From Monodelphis domestica (taxonomy: Eukaryota; Chordata; Mammalia; Didelphimorphia; Didelphidae): DNA of 64,000 bases. Shown here piece by piece: positions 22,276-34,653 of the stretch. Both the position numbers and the translations under genes were made by a program. The DNA is taken from positions 6,419,391-6,483,390 of the forward strand of contig NC_077232.1 in the NCBI RefSeq assembly GCF_027887165.1. Reading direction: 5' to 3'. Below the pieces are notes generated by a model. That model was not told the DNA's origin, made no database searches, and saw nothing but the letters and a program-made list of their open reading frames with translations. Each line of letters opens with the position of its first letter. The first letter of the stretch is position 1.

Positions 22276-23020
22276 ATACTTTAATTTTTTCCAGATTACT
22301 TTGATACAATTTCTAATATTCATGTTCTGATCCTTTGCCATCCATGCTCTCTCCCTCCCGCCCAAGAAGGCAGATAATGCGATGTAGGTTAGACAAATAT
22401 TATCATATGCTACATATTGCCTACACTAGAGAACAATTCATGGGGAATTTTAGATAATAATGTAACATACCTTCTCCCATATAATAATAAATGCCGTGTT
22501 TCCATCTGCATTTGGACTGTCTGTTCCATCCTCCTTTTTTGTCATGGGTCCCTTGGAGCTGTTCTGGAACGTTGCCTCGTAGATCAGGGAACATTATTGC
22601 AGTTCCTGGTTACAAGGTTCTCCTGGTTCTGCTCACTTCACTTTGCATCTGTTCAGGGAAGTCTTTCCAGGTTTTTCTTTTTTTTTTTTTAACATTATTT
22701 TATTTGGTCATTTCCAAACATTATTCACTGGAGACCAAGATCATTTTCTTTCTTCCCCCCCCCCCCCCATGGCCGACGGGCGATTCCACCTTTCCAGGTT
22801 TTTCTGAGCTCCTCCTGTGCCTCATTTCTTCCCAGGCTATTCTATTCCATCACAAGCACACATCACGACTTGTCCGCCCGTTCCCCAGTGGATGGCTAAC
22901 CCTTTGCTTTCCAGTTCTTTGCCACCACAAAAAAGAGCCGCTAGAAATCTTTTTGTCTGTGGTCTCTCTGGGATACAGACTTAGTAGTGGTCCTCCTAGG
23001 AGGACATCCACAGTTTGATG
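22276..23020 (-). mobile_element. L1 3' region, with a later insertion
   Basis: Reverse complement of marsupial L1 3' sequence: 'tccccagtggatggctaacc', 'ttctttgccaccacaaaaaa', 'gtggtctctctgggatacag'. It is interrupted at 22679-22790. Confidence 0.7.
22679..22790 (-). mobile_element. Truncated retroposon inside the L1, 15-bp target duplication
   Basis: Poly(T), then 'attttatttggtcatttcca', ending after a poly(C). It is flanked by exact copies of 'tttccaggtttttct' at 22664-22678 and 22791-22805, so it is a 5'-truncated insertion on minus. Confidence 0.8.
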
Positions 23021-23472
23021 GCACAATTTTGGGCACGGTTCCAGATTAGGAGTTTACAATCTAATGAGGGGGAGACAACACGAAAGGAGGCGGGAAAGGG
23101 AGAAGGGGAGGCTAAAGACCGCTTTCTAGTCCCATGGAGTCAAGCAGAGCAGCAGATGCAGACATGAGTGAGCTAGAAGGTCCTCTCCAAAGGAAGGCAT
23201 TAGGAGACGTTGGTAGTCTGCCCTCCAATCGGAGGGAAGAGGAGGCAGAGAGGGCTAATGCCTGTCATGGCCTGAGTTAGCAGCTCAGTGGTGAGATTAG
23301 ACGGGATCAGCCTAACCTGGGAAGGGAATATTGTTCTCTGGAGTTGAAACCCGGCAGGGCAACCGATGCTGAGAGGAAGCTAAGGGAGGGGTTGTGACTT
23401 GTCAGAACTTAGTATCCAGCACAGCTAGGTGGCTCAGTGGATTGAAAGCTAGGCCTGGAGATGGAAGGTCTT

Positions 23473-24163
23473 TTTTTAAATATATTTTTTAAATTTTATT
23501 TAATTGATTTTTTCCATGGTTCCATGATTCATGTTCTTTCCCTCCCCTCTTCTCTCCCTCCTTCAGTAGCCGACACGCAATTCCTCTGGGTTTGCATGTC
23601 TCATTGATCAAGCCTATGTCCATATTATTGATATTTGCACTGGGGTGATTGTTTAGAGCAGGGGTCCCCAAACGATTTACCCAGGGGCCAGTTCAGTGTC
23701 CCTCAGACCTTGGGGGGCCGGACTATAAAGCCCTAACCCTAACCCAGCAGCAGCATACAGTGCAGAATCCCCTCCCCCAGATCACCACTCACCATGCTGA
23801 CGTCTTCCATTGTGCAGCCACATAATCCTTTGCACAGTCTCATTCTAAGGCGCCACACAAACGATTATGTCACCAGAAGTAGTACTGTATGTGAGTAATG
23901 CCGCGCTTTGCAGCGCCAACACATAGTGTTCCTCGCACTAACCACCAATGAAAGAGGTGCCCCTTCCTGAAGTGCGGTGGGGGCCGGATACATGGCCTGC
24001 CCCCCTCCCCCCCACATGTGGCCTGCAAGCCATAGTTTGGGGACCCTGATTTAGGGTCTACATCCCCAATCATATCCCCCTCGAACTGTGATCAAGCAAA
24101 TGCTTTTCTTCTGCATTTCTACTCCCACAGTTCTTCCTCTGGATGTAGATAGCCTTCTTTCTC
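23473..24163 (-). mobile_element. L1 3' end inserted into SINE A
   Basis: 'ttttttccatggttccatga', 'catgtctcattgatcaagcc', 'ggggtgattgttta' and 'tctacatccccaatcatatc' are the reverse complement of the L1 terminus at 59.2-59.4 kb. It is interrupted by the hAT element at 23659-24048. Confidence 0.85.
23659..24048. mobile_element. Non-autonomous hAT (Charlie-like) DNA transposon, 390 bp
   Basis: Terminal inverted repeats 'caggggtccccaaac' and 'gtttggggaccctg' bound the element. The flanking 8-bp target duplication is gtttagag / atttaggg (two mismatches), the size and TTTAG core expected of hAT. There is no transposase frame, so it is a MITE-like deletion derivative. Inside is a short 'ccctaaccctaaccc' telomere-like word. 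Confidence 0.88.
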
Positions 24164-24178
24164 ATAAGTTGAGATGGG

Positions 24179-24370
24179 GGGAGGGGCAGCTGGGTAGCTC
24201 AGTGGATGGAGAGCCGGGCCTAGAGACAGGAGGTCCTGGGTTCAAATTTGGCCTTAGACACTTCCCAGCTGTGTGACCCTGGGCAAGTCACTTGACCCCC
24301 ATTGCCTAGCCCTTACCACTCTTCTGCCTTGGAGTAGACTCCAAGACTGAAGGTAAGGGTTTAAAAAAAA
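24179..24370 (+). mobile_element. SINE B, full length, 15-bp target duplication
   Basis: A complete WSINE1/WALLSI-type element from 'ggggcagctgggtagctcag' to 'aaggtaagggtttaaaaaa', flanked by exact 'ataagttgagatggg' at 24164-24178 and 24371-24385. Confidence 0.93.
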
Positions 24371-24689
24371 ATAAGTTGAGATGGGAAGTCTTGGTTTCAA
24401 ATCTGGCCTCAGACACTTCCTAGCTATGTGACCCTGGGTAAGTCACTTAATCCCATTGCCTAGCCCTCACCACTCTTCTGCCTTGGAACCAATACACAGT
24501 ATGATTCTAAGATGGAAGGGAAGGGTCTAAAAAAACAAACAAACAAAAACTTAGGGTTTGTCCTAGAACTCACCACAAGGTAGGCATTTCCTAAATCTTT
24601 CTGACTGAATGAACATTTGCATTTCCAGTTTAACCAGCTCAAACATTTACTGAGCCAGGCATTGGGCTAGAAGGAAGAAAGGAAACAAG

Positions 24690-24900
24690 CAAATAAGCAT
24701 CTACTATATGGTTAGGCACTGTGCTAAGTTCTTCAGAAATATTCTCTCCTTTAATCCTCACAACAACCCTGGAAGGCAGGCACTATTATTTATATTCATT
24801 TTACAGTTGAGGAAACTGAGAGCTTAAGTGACCTGCCTGGGTGTGACACAGCTAGTATATGAGATTAGATTCAAACTCATATCTTCCTGACTTGAGATCT
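24690..24900 (-). mobile_element. MIR-related SINE
   Basis: 'tttaatcctcacaacaaccc', 'cattttacagttgaggaaac' and 'gtgacctgcctgggtgtgac'. Confidence 0.55.
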
Positions 24901-25139
24901 AGAGCCTTTCCCCATGAACCATCTAGCAGCTAAAAGGCAACTCAAAGATACTTGACTCAGACCCAAGCTTCATATAGAGACAGGAAACTTGAGACTTGGA
25001 GAGAAGGGACTTGACCAAGCTCTCACAAGAGAAGTGGCAGAGCAGAAATTCACACTCTGATCCTTGGAGTATTCCATTGTCCCCCAGTAAAGGACCTACT
25101 TCCCAGCTCAGCAGATGGTCCTTAGTTCATAAAAAACTC

Positions 25140-25312
25140 CTTGAGATGAGAGGTCTTGGTTTCACATCTAGTATCAGACACTTCCTAGATGTGTGACCCT
25201 GGGCAAGTCACTTCACCCCCATTGCCTAGCCCTTACTGCTCCCTCTGCCTTGAAACCAATACATAGTATTGATTCTAAGAAGGAAGATAAGGTTGATTGT
25301 TTGCTTTTTAAG
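25140..25312 (+). mobile_element. Marsupial SINE, 5'-truncated
   Basis: 'tgagaggtcttggtttcaca', 'gtgtgaccctgggcaagtca' and 'agtattgattctaagaagga'. Confidence 0.85.
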
Positions 25313-25935
25313 ATAAATGCTTTCCAGGGAATTACTCAGCACAATAAAGGTTTTTTAGGACTACCTCTAATTTTATGAATCCTTAATGTCCAGGATTTTT
25401 TTTTTTTACAAATATTTTACCAATTTTTTAAAGACATTTACTTTGCTGGGGAAGATCTAAATGGAGTGAAGATTGATCCAAGAAAATATTGCCCAGGTAT
25501 AAAGTATTTTGTGGGTCATCCTCTATGCAAATCTCACATCTAATGCTTCCATTCACTATGAGAATTCAAAGCAAAGTAACTTAATTAAGCAGAATAGCAA
25601 ATAAGAAAAACAATTCCCTGCCTCATATACACAGACTTCTACAGTTTCTAGCCTTGATAACACACTCCTAGGGTTCTATTCCAGTTGGAACACATCTCTC
25701 CTTCCAAAGCTGCCATTTGCTGCTTCCCCACAGAGCCACTGATGTCATCTGCTGGGCTGCTTCCTCTGCTGAGCTGCCATCTGCCATTTCTTGGCTAAGG
25801 TTGCTTCTCCATTGAGTAGTGACTGCCATCTGCTGCTTCTCCACTGAATTGCAGCAGCCAGGTGGCATCTTCCCTACTGGGAGTGTTCCTAATTAGTCAC
25901 AGGATTAATAGGTGAAAGGGAATTTAAATAGCTTC
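25313..25935. other. Intergenic, no gene seen
   Basis: Only short T-rich and CTGCC-rich stretches. The 'gctgccatctgctgcttc' variants between 25700 and 25870 repeat loosely (about 50-60 bp spacing), which suggests a decayed tandem repeat. Confidence 0.35.
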
Positions 25936-25939
25936 CATG

Positions 25940-26560
25940 AGGTAGCCTATGACCCTCCAGGGATATTTCAGTTCTTTTATGAGTCAGCCCCACTGCTGTA
26001 TCCACCCAGTCAGCACAGCCAAAGTGACTCTAAGGTCATCTATCTTTTTTATCTACACTAGTTCCTCCTTAGTGAGCTTTCACTCAGGTCTCCCCTTTTT
26101 TTCTATCTTCCATGTTCATATTCATTGCCTCCATGATACTATCTCTCCCTCTTATCCTCTACTGTCTCTTTCTCCTTTTGCCTTCAATCTTTCCCAGCAT
26201 CAGGGGCTTTTCCAACCAATCCTATCTTCTCATTATGTGGCCAAAGTATTTAAGCTTTAGCTTTAGGGCTTGACCTGCCCAGGAATAGTCTGAATTAATT
26301 CCTTTAAGTATTAACTGATTTAATCTCCTTACTGTCCCACAGTGTCTCTGAAGTCTTCTCCAGCATTGATTCAGTGACGCTTAGCTTTCCTTGTCAAGCC
26401 CAGCTCTCACAGACATACACTGCAGTGCTCTAGCCATCTTCCCATCCTTTCCCACCCTACCGTTCATAAACAGCTCAGTTCAATTTGGCAAAAGATTTTT
26501 ACCTTCTTTCCTAAATACATTTTTGTTGACACCTTTTGTCTTTGCCTCACTATGTTTACC
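25940..26560 (-). mobile_element. RTE/BovB-like LINE 3' portion
   Basis: The plus strand reads as the reverse complement of a BovB-type element: 'tatgtggccaaagtatttaa', 'attaactgatttaatctcct', 'tgaagtcttctccagcattg' and 'cagctctcacagacatacac' follow the order of the BovB reverse-transcriptase 3' part. It carries scattered frame breaks. BovB-like RTEs are known in opossum and are thought to have spread horizontally among vertebrates. Confidence 0.65.
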
Positions 26561-27406
26561 AATATGCCTCCCCAGAGGTCCTTCCCTTAAAAAGTAAAAC
26601 CAGCACATCCAAAAAGGCCGACTGAAGCTTCAAAGCTCTGCACCCATCATCTCCCACCTCTACAAAGACGCAGAAGAAGGTGCCTCCTCCTGAGTCTCCT
26701 CCGGAAGCAGGCTTAGTCCTTGGAGTTTTGAAGGGATTTGTTTTGTGGTTCCTTTCCTGTGTACACGTTATTTTTCTGAGTCTGCTTATATGTTTCTGCA
26801 TCAATTAGTTCAAGCAACTCTTCCCAAGCTTCTCTGTGTTTATTTTTCATCCATTTCTTATAGCTCAACCCAGTACAATTTCCTTTATATCTATGGATAA
26901 CAATTTGTTCAGCTGCTCAGGGCTTTTCACTGTTGATTTCATCGATCCTCACAACTTCCCTTGGAGGAGAGTGGTACAAAGATTACTGTTCCCATTTCAC
27001 AGATTAGTAAGAACCATGTGGGGGAGCAGCCTAAATAGCCCTGGTCCTCTCTTTGAAAGACCTAGAAAGAAGCTCAGGCCAGCACTTCCCCCGCACCCCA
27101 CCCCACCCCACTCCTAATGAACGATATTCAGACCAGGGATTCCTGCCAGGCCTCACCAGCCCCTTTTGCAACATCATCTCATTTGACCTTCAACAGTCCC
27201 AGAGGGAGTCCTGGCAGACTTGATTATTCCCCTATGACAGGTGGAGAAATGAGAGTCAGAGAGCCTGGGCTGAAATGAGCAGAATCCAGATAAAGCATCA
27301 AAAGTCCTGGGTTCAAATCCAGACTTTAATTTACTACCAGGGTAACCTGGAGCAAATCACGGATCTCCTCTAGCCTTTAGGCTCTCTCACCCACAAAATG
27401 ATCCCG

Positions 27407-28433
27407 AAGGAGAAGCAGAGCCAAGATAGCAAAGGAGCTTCAGGGGCCCACCTGACTTCTACCAAATGATCCTCCACAAAAGCAACAATATAATTCCTCA
27501 AAATGAGCTCTGGAGTAGCAAAGCCCATCAAAAGACAAGGGGAAGTGATTTTTCAGCCCAAAACAACTTAGAAGACTGGTACCAGGGATCTCCTACACCA
27601 GGCAGGCCACACTGAGGCAACAGAACTTGGACCCAACTGAGGCACCAGCCAAGGCTTCAGAGCTCTGGCCACAGATGGTATGGGGGGGGGGGGGCTGGAC
27701 AATTTCTCAGAAGGAGATTAGATTAGAGGGGTCCCTTGGCTGGCTCTGGGTGCAAGACTCTTGCCATTTTGCCCAAACACAGTCCTAAGGTGCAGCAGTC
27801 TCTGGGCAAGGAGGAGCCCCAGCATGCACAGCACTTGAAGCCACAGAGGAGCAGGGGACCCTGGTCAGAGTTCCAAGGAGGGAAAGAGTACTTGGGGTGA
27901 CAGAGCAGAGCACAGGCTAGGACGGTAATAAATACACGTCTCCTTACATCGTCCCTCCTTGGAAGAACTAAACCCAGACAGATCCCCAGAGCAAGCTCTG
28001 GAGGCAGTTGCGCAAAGAACCTGACGCTTAGGCTAGTGCTCCCTTCAGCCCAGTTGCAGAACCCAACTTTAGTAGTTTTTGAAACTAAAAGAAAAGAAAA
28101 AGCCTGGAAAGTGAGCAAACAGCAACAACTGGGTAGGCAAACTCAGGAGAAAGACAACAAAGTCAACACTGCTGCATCCCAAGCCTCCAAGAAAAATCGT
28201 CATTCTCAAGAGCCCAAAAAGAGTTCAGGGAGGAGCTCAAAAATGATTTTAAAATCAAATAAGAGAGGCAGAAGAAAAATGAGAGTGAAACGGGAAGATC
28301 AGGGCAAAAGAGTCAACAGTTTAGTAAAGGAGGCACAAAAATGCTGAAGAAATTAATAGCTTAAAAAATAAAACAACAACAGAATAGGCCAATTGGTAAA
28401 AGAGGCACAAAAATCCAAAGAAGAGAAGAACTT
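27407..28433 (+). mobile_element. L1 5' UTR and start of ORF1 (left half)
   Basis: Starts near 'gagaagcagagccaagatag', a word typical of marsupial L1 5' ends, and runs through a GC-moderate 5' UTR into a Lys/Gln/Ser-rich frame from about 28036 that continues into the ORF1 coiled-coil region. It ends at the target site 'agaagaactt' (28424-28433), where a retrocopy is inserted. The continuation is at 30884. Confidence 0.75.
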
Positions 28434-28568
28434 TTTTTTTTGTATTTCTACTAGTAGGAACAAAGAATTTTGTAATATGGATGGATGTTGCGAATGGCAA
28501 ATAATACAAATATATTTTATTTTGGAAAAAAAAAGTTTACTTAAGTAATGGGACACTCTGTAAACACT

Positions 28569-28773
28569 CTTTTTTTTTAACCCCTTACCTTCCGTCTTGG
28601 AGTCAATACTGTGTATTGGCTCCAAGGCAGAAGAGTGGGAAGGGCTAGGCAATGGGGGTCAAGGGACTTGCCCAGGGTCACACAGCTAGGAAGTGGCTGA
28701 GGCCAGATTTGAACCTAGGACCTCCTGTCTCTAGGACTGGTTCTCAATCCACTGAACTACCCAGCTGCCCCCT
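28569..28773 (-). mobile_element. Full-length marsupial SINE inside the CAPZA retrocopy
   Basis: 'aaccccttaccttccgtctt' to 'tgaactacccagctgccccc', with exact target duplication 'tgtaaacactctt' on both sides. It postdates the retrocopy. Confidence 0.95.
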
Positions 28774-29848
28774 TGTAAACACTCTTCCTTAACCATATTA
28801 CTAAACAAAAACAATGCCACTTTCCTCTTCAATGTGTGTTTGGAGATAGAAGGACAGTACTTGTGTGTGTGTTTTTGTTTTTTTGTTTTTAAATGACCTA
28901 TTGTTAAGGCCTGGTCACCTATGTGTAAACAATGTAGAATAAATTCACCATACGTAGTTCTGATGCTAACCATAAGAAATCCATGAGCTTTGGAACACAT
29001 GCCTTCACTCACCCTCCTGGAAGGGCTGCTGCATCACTGTCTCACTTGAGTTCTTGGAGGCAGCACTGAAGATGTCAAACAAGGTTTGCAAACTATTTAG
29101 AGTAAATTGCCAGCATTCCCCGGAAGTACATTAAGAAACGGGAGCAATAGAAAGACACCACTTAGAAGTTATTCCTCTCACTTTGGTGCAAATCCCTTTT
29201 GTTTTTATTTGTGATTTCTGCTCTTGTCTGATTCATACACTTCCAGTACAAACTAGTCACCTGCCACAAAGCATTAAAGCACAATATGCCTATTATGGAT
29301 CCTTGGGCAGCTGCATTTTTCAAGTTTTAGTATTTATTCATCTACATCCAGACTGTCAGCAGTTCTTGAATATAAAAAATATATAAATGGGGTAACTATA
29401 TTCTAAAAATGCAGATGCCTACAACAACCATGTTACTGGGGGGGGGGGGAGAAAGCAAACAAGTTCACTTGGAGGGAATGTGGCTCAAGTGTTTGGATTA
29501 AAAAAGAAACAACACAAACCCCCAAATTTCCCCCAGAGAACCTGGGTATCATGGAATTTCCAGAAAACTCCCTTTCCACCAAAGGGACCTTAAAACCCCA
29601 TTCCAACTATTTAAAAAGCTACAGCTACCAGGATGCCATCAAGTGGCATCAGCATTCAGAAGAGAAAGGATGTATGTAGATATGTTTTGCAGCAGAGCAT
29701 CTTTAGGCATCGCTTGATAGTAAAAACCACTGGTATACCAGAAGGGCTATTAAGGGTGAGGGTGGGTTAAGTATTGAAACGTTGCCTGCCTGCTTGTGAG
29801 AGGGCTTTCATGGCTAGGAAATTTTCTAACCAGTATCTAAATTTTCTT

Positions 29849-30563
<715 letters not shown>

Positions 30564-30883
30564 CTTTATTTCTTGGATCTAAAAATCTGTCACTACCCAG
30601 GTCACCATGTTCTGTAATTAAGACCTGATCATCATATCCTTCTATCTTCACTGGAGTGAATTGATCCATATCATACTGGGCAAATGCATGAGCTGCCCCT
30701 TCCCTGAGACGATTATCATTGTTAAGCACTAACTGGATATCATTAAACACTTCATTAAATTCTCCTGGAGGAGCATGAGTGATGAACTTAGCAGCTGTCC
30801 TTACCTTCTCCTCATCCAACACTGGATCCTTGAAGTTGGCCGTCTTGGGCTGTTCTGGCCCAGCCCAGCGGCTGGAGTGAAAC

Positions 30884-31650
30884 AGAAGAACTTCTTAAAA
30901 AGCAGAATTGGCTAAAAGGAAAAAGATACAAAAATGCACTGAAAAGAAAATTTTCTTCAAAGACAGAATTGGCCCTTTGGAAAAAGAGGTACAAAAATTC
31001 GCTGAGGGAAAAAGAACTCTTTAAAATGTAGAATTTGCCAAGTGGAAAAAGAGTTACAAAAACTCACTCAAGAGAATGATATTCTAAAAATCAGAATTGG
31101 CCAAATGGAAGCTTATGACTCCCTGAGACATTAAGAAACAATCAAAGAAAGTCAAATGAATGAAAAAAAGAGAAGAAAATGCGAACTATTTCATGGGGAA
31201 AATAATTGACCTGGAAAATATATCCTGGAGAGATAATTTAAGAATTATTGGGCTACCTGAAAGCCATGATCAGAAAAAGACCTTAGACATCATCTTTCAA
31301 GAAATCATTAAGGAAAAAAATGCCCTGCTATTCTAGAACCAGAAGACAAAATAGAAATGGAAAGAACCCACCTAACCCTAAGAGGGATCCCAAAAGGAAA
31401 ACTCCTAGGAATATTATAGCCAAATTCCAAAACACCCAGGTCAAGGAGAAAATATTGTAAGCAGTCAAAAGGAAACAATTCAAATATCATGGCACCACAG
31501 TTAGGATAACATTTAAGACTTTCTATATTAAAGGATCAGAGGAACTTGAATGTGATATTCCAGAAAACAAAAAGGAGTGAAAACTTCAACCAAGAATCAC
31601 TTCCCCAGCAAAACTGAGTATAATCCTTCGAGGACAGAAATCTGTGGGAA
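30884..31650 (+). mobile_element. L1 ORF1 region (right half)
   Basis: Continues the L1 from 28433: repeated 'agaattggcc...gaaaaag' coiled-coil units, then frames giving DLENISWRDNLRIIGLPESH and KKTLDIIFQEIIKEK, the conserved L1 ORF1p pattern, and AKFQNTQVKEKIL. It carries internal stops and breaks off near 31650, so the element is 3'-truncated or recombined. Confidence 0.75.
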
Positions 31651-31694
31651 CAGCATTGTTTTGCACTTTCTAAAATTTTATTTTATTATTTTAA

Positions 31695-31902
31695 TGAAAA
31701 ACCCTGACCAGATTCTGTTTGAGAATCAATATCATTACATCAGAACCATATTGGTTCTAAGACAGAAGGCAGTAAGGGCTAGACAATGGGGATTAAGTGA
31801 CTTGCCCAGGGTCACTCAGCTAGGAAGTACCTGAACATTTGAACCTAGGATCTCCTATCTCTAGGCTTAGCTCTTAATCCATTGATCTACCTTGCTGCTC
31901 CA
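31695..31902 (-). mobile_element. Marsupial SINE, divergent
   Basis: 'attggttctaagacagaagg', 'agtgacttgcccagggtcac' and 'aacctaggatctcctatctc'. Confidence 0.8.
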
Positions 31903-32187
31903 TGACTCATTTATTCTTGCATTTCCCATCATCTACCCTAAATAGTACAACCTCCCCAATTTCTGTTTTACTATTTGTTTTCATAAACATGTTGCTTGTT
32001 GTTGATAACTGTCTTTTGGGTAGTCAGAGTTTGGTAGGAGAGCACTAAGCTGGCTAAAAGTTAGCCAGGCTGCAATTGTCCTCTTCACCCCTAAAAGAGA
32101 ATTGGGATCCCAGATCACAAAGACTTGGTGTGTGCTTCCCCTCCCCCTTGCCCAGACAAGTAAAGCGGTAAGACAAGTTGGTACAAG

Positions 32188-32307
32188 TTTTTTTTTTTAA
32201 CCCTTACCTTCCATCTTAGAATCAAGTATTGGCTCCAAGGTAGAAGAGTGGAAAGGGCTAGGAAATGGGGGCTAAGTGACTTGCCCAGGGTCACCCAGCT
32301 AGGAAAG
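32188..32307 (-). mobile_element. Marsupial SINE, truncated
   Basis: Poly(T), 'aacccttaccttccatctta', 'gtgacttgcccagggtcacc', then stops at about 32307 (5'-truncated). Confidence 0.85.
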
Positions 32308-32810
32308 ATTGATTCAATTTGAAGTTGAAAGGGCCCTCAGGATGGTAGATTTAGAGCTGGAAAAGCCCTGGTAGGCCACCAAGGCCACCCCCTCTCATTC
32401 TACCGATGAAGAAGTGGAAGTCAGTCAATCAAGAGCCCTTCTTATGTGCTAGGCCCTGGACCCGGCCAAGAGAAGAGGAAGTGACTCAAGTCTCACTAGG
32501 GGGAATCAGCCCCAGGCTTCTGGCTTCAGGTCCTCTCAGGGGCTCGGGCCAGGACTTGCTTTTACCTGCTCCCACCCAGGAAGTGTTATTGATTAAAGGG
32601 GCTCATCCGAAAGGCCCTGGTTAGGCAGTGTTGCTGAATTCAGGCATTCAGCGGGGAAGGACAGATGCTTGGAGAAGGTCCCTCTGCATTCAGATCCTGT
32701 CTCTGAAACAGCCACAAACCCTCCATCTCTCAGCTCTGGCCATTCTCTGGGGCTGCCCCTGAGGCCCGGAGGCTCTCCCTCCTCCTCCTCATGCCTCCTG
32801 GCTTCCTTCA

Positions 32811-33007
32811 AGTCCCAACTCAAATTCTACCTTCTCCTGGAAGCTTTCCCCATCCTCCCTGAACTTGGCGAGACGAGCCTTCCTCAGTGTGTCCTGCGTG
32901 CTTGCCCACTGCCTCCCTCCCCAAGACGGAGCCTGCTTTTCCCTTTTTCTTTGTACCCCCAGCACTTACCAGTGTCTGACATGTAGTAGGCATTTAATAA
33001 GTGTTGG
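32811..33007 (+). mobile_element. L2 LINE 3' end
   Basis: 'tcaagtcccaactcaaattc', 'ccttctcctggaagctttcc' and 'tagtaggcatttaataagtg' are classic L2 3' words. Confidence 0.8.
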
Positions 33008-33212
33008 GCAAGGGGCCTCTGGGTGGCTCAGTAGACGGAGAGCCAGGCCTAAAGAGGAGAGGTCCTGGGTTCAAATTTGGCTTTAGACCTTTCCTCACTG
33101 AGTGACCCTGGGCAAGTCACTTAACTCCATAATTGCCTAGCCCTTACTGTTCTGCCTTGGAACCAATACACAGTATCGATTCTAAGATGGAATATAAGGA
33201 TTTTTTTAAAAA
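33008..33212 (+). mobile_element. Marsupial SINE, full length
   Basis: 'ctctgggtggctcagtagac', 'gtgaccctgggcaagtcact' and 'cagtatcgattctaagatgg', with an A-rich tail after 'ataaggat'. Confidence 0.9.
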
Positions 33213-33419
33213 GCTTGAACAAATTCCTCCCAACCTCTCCCTCAGTCTCAGTTTCCTCATCTGCCTCATGAGATTGACCCGAATGGCAGCCCAGTTCCCT
33301 TTCAACTCTAGCTTGGACTCCTAAAATTTTGACTCTGATCTTGGAGATTCACTGGAAGTCGGCTCCAGAAAGGACTGGCAGACCAGGTGGAGAAGCCATC
33401 TTTGGGACCTCCTAGATCC

Positions 33420-33600
33420 TCCGCAGCCAGGAGCAGAGAGAGAGGAAGGACCATCCCCGGCCGCCCCTCTGAGCATCCCCGAGAGAGGAAGGACCATCCC
33501 CGGCCGCCCCTCTGAGCATCCCCGAGAGAGGAAGGACCATCCCCGAGAGAGGAAGGACCATCCCCGGCCGCCCCTCTGAGCATCCCCGAGAGGGACTGTC
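33420..33600. repeat. Short GC-rich tandem repeat
   Basis: 'gagagaggaaggaccatccc' alternates with 'cggccgcccctctgagcatc'. There are three to four copies, some lacking the second half. Confidence 0.9.
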
Positions 33601-33939
33601 TCCTTTCTGTCTTCTGTCCCGAGCCCTGAGCCTAGAGCCTGGCAACACAGGAGGATGGTGAATGGAGCTCAAGGGCAAGACCCTGAGCCCAGGGTAAGTG
33701 CTTGACAGCACTCAGTGGCTGCTCACCAAATGCCTTGGGAAACCGGGAGGGAGGTGGAGCCAAGGTTCCATGACTGTTAGAGTTAACTGTGAGAGATGGG
33801 CCTGGGACCCGGGGCAGCATGAGACCCCCTCAGGCATAGAAAGTGTGGTCACAGTAGATGAGGGCTCAGCCCCTGGAAACAAGTACAGGAGGACCCTGTG
33901 TCAGGACTCTGGGAAGGGAATCCTGCTGGGAAGGGAGAC

Positions 33940-34335
33940 TCTCTGGGAAAGGAGGCCCTCTGGAAGGGAGGCCCCCTGGAAGGGAGGCCCCCTGGAAGGG
34001 AGGCCCTCTGGGAAAGGAGGCCCTCTGGAAGGGAGGCCCCCTGGAAGGGAGGCCCTCTGGAAAAGGAGACCCTCTGGAAGGGAGGCTCTCTGGGAAAGGA
34101 GGCCCTCTGGAAGGGAGGCCTTCTGGGAAAGGAGGCCCTCTGGGAAAGGAGGCCCTCTGGAAGGGAGGCCCTCTGGGAAAGGAGGCCCTCTGGAAGGGAG
34201 GCCCCCTGGAAGGGAGGCCCTCTGAGAAAGGAGGCCCTCTGGAAGGGAGGCCTTCTGGGAAAGGAGGCCCTCTGGAAGGGAGGCCCTCTGGGAAAGGAGG
34301 CCTTCTGGAAGGGAGGCCCTCTGGAAGGGAGGCCA
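33940..34335. repeat. 16-17-bp minisatellite upstream of the tetraspan gene
   Basis: About 24 units of 'ctggaagggaggccct' and 'ctgggaaaggaggccct', interleaved. The right end is about 320 bp before the first coding exon at 34654. It is open in several frames but purely repetitive. Confidence 0.95.
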
Positions 34336-34653
34336 GGGGCTTCCTGATCAGGGCTCCAGAGACCTCCTTGACTCCAGCCAACAGGGCTAGCAGGATAAGC
34401 TGAGCCCTGGTGGGACCCAGCAGGCCATGCTTGGAGCCAGCGACTGCTCAGAAGGGATAGGCTAAGATGAGTTCAATGGGGAGGGAGAAAACACTTTGAG
34501 CCAGGGCTTAAGGGGGAGGAAAATCAGGGAAGTTGGAAGCTGGAGTGTTAGTGCAGAGGCCACACACTCTGGGGAAAGGGAACGGGGCCTGGCAGGCCTT
34601 GGGGTTGGGGCTGAGGCTGAGGGAAAATGGAAATCCCACCCTAGGTACAAGCG

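Larger units (their letters stand above)
23418..24545 (+). mobile_element. SINE A, split into 23418-23472 and 24378-24545
   Basis: The head half ('acagctaggtggctcagtgg...gagatggaaggtctt') and body half ('gagatgggaagtcttggttt...ctaaaaaaacaaac') belong to one plus-strand marsupial SINE. The duplicated word at the break (23458-23472 and 24378-24392, two mismatches) is the target duplication of the L1 inserted between them. Confidence 0.8.

Noticed and set aside
33698-34403. Gly/Pro/Lys-rich frames upstream of the tetraspan exon
   Set aside because: Translation of the 16-17-bp minisatellite, not collagen-like coding sequence.
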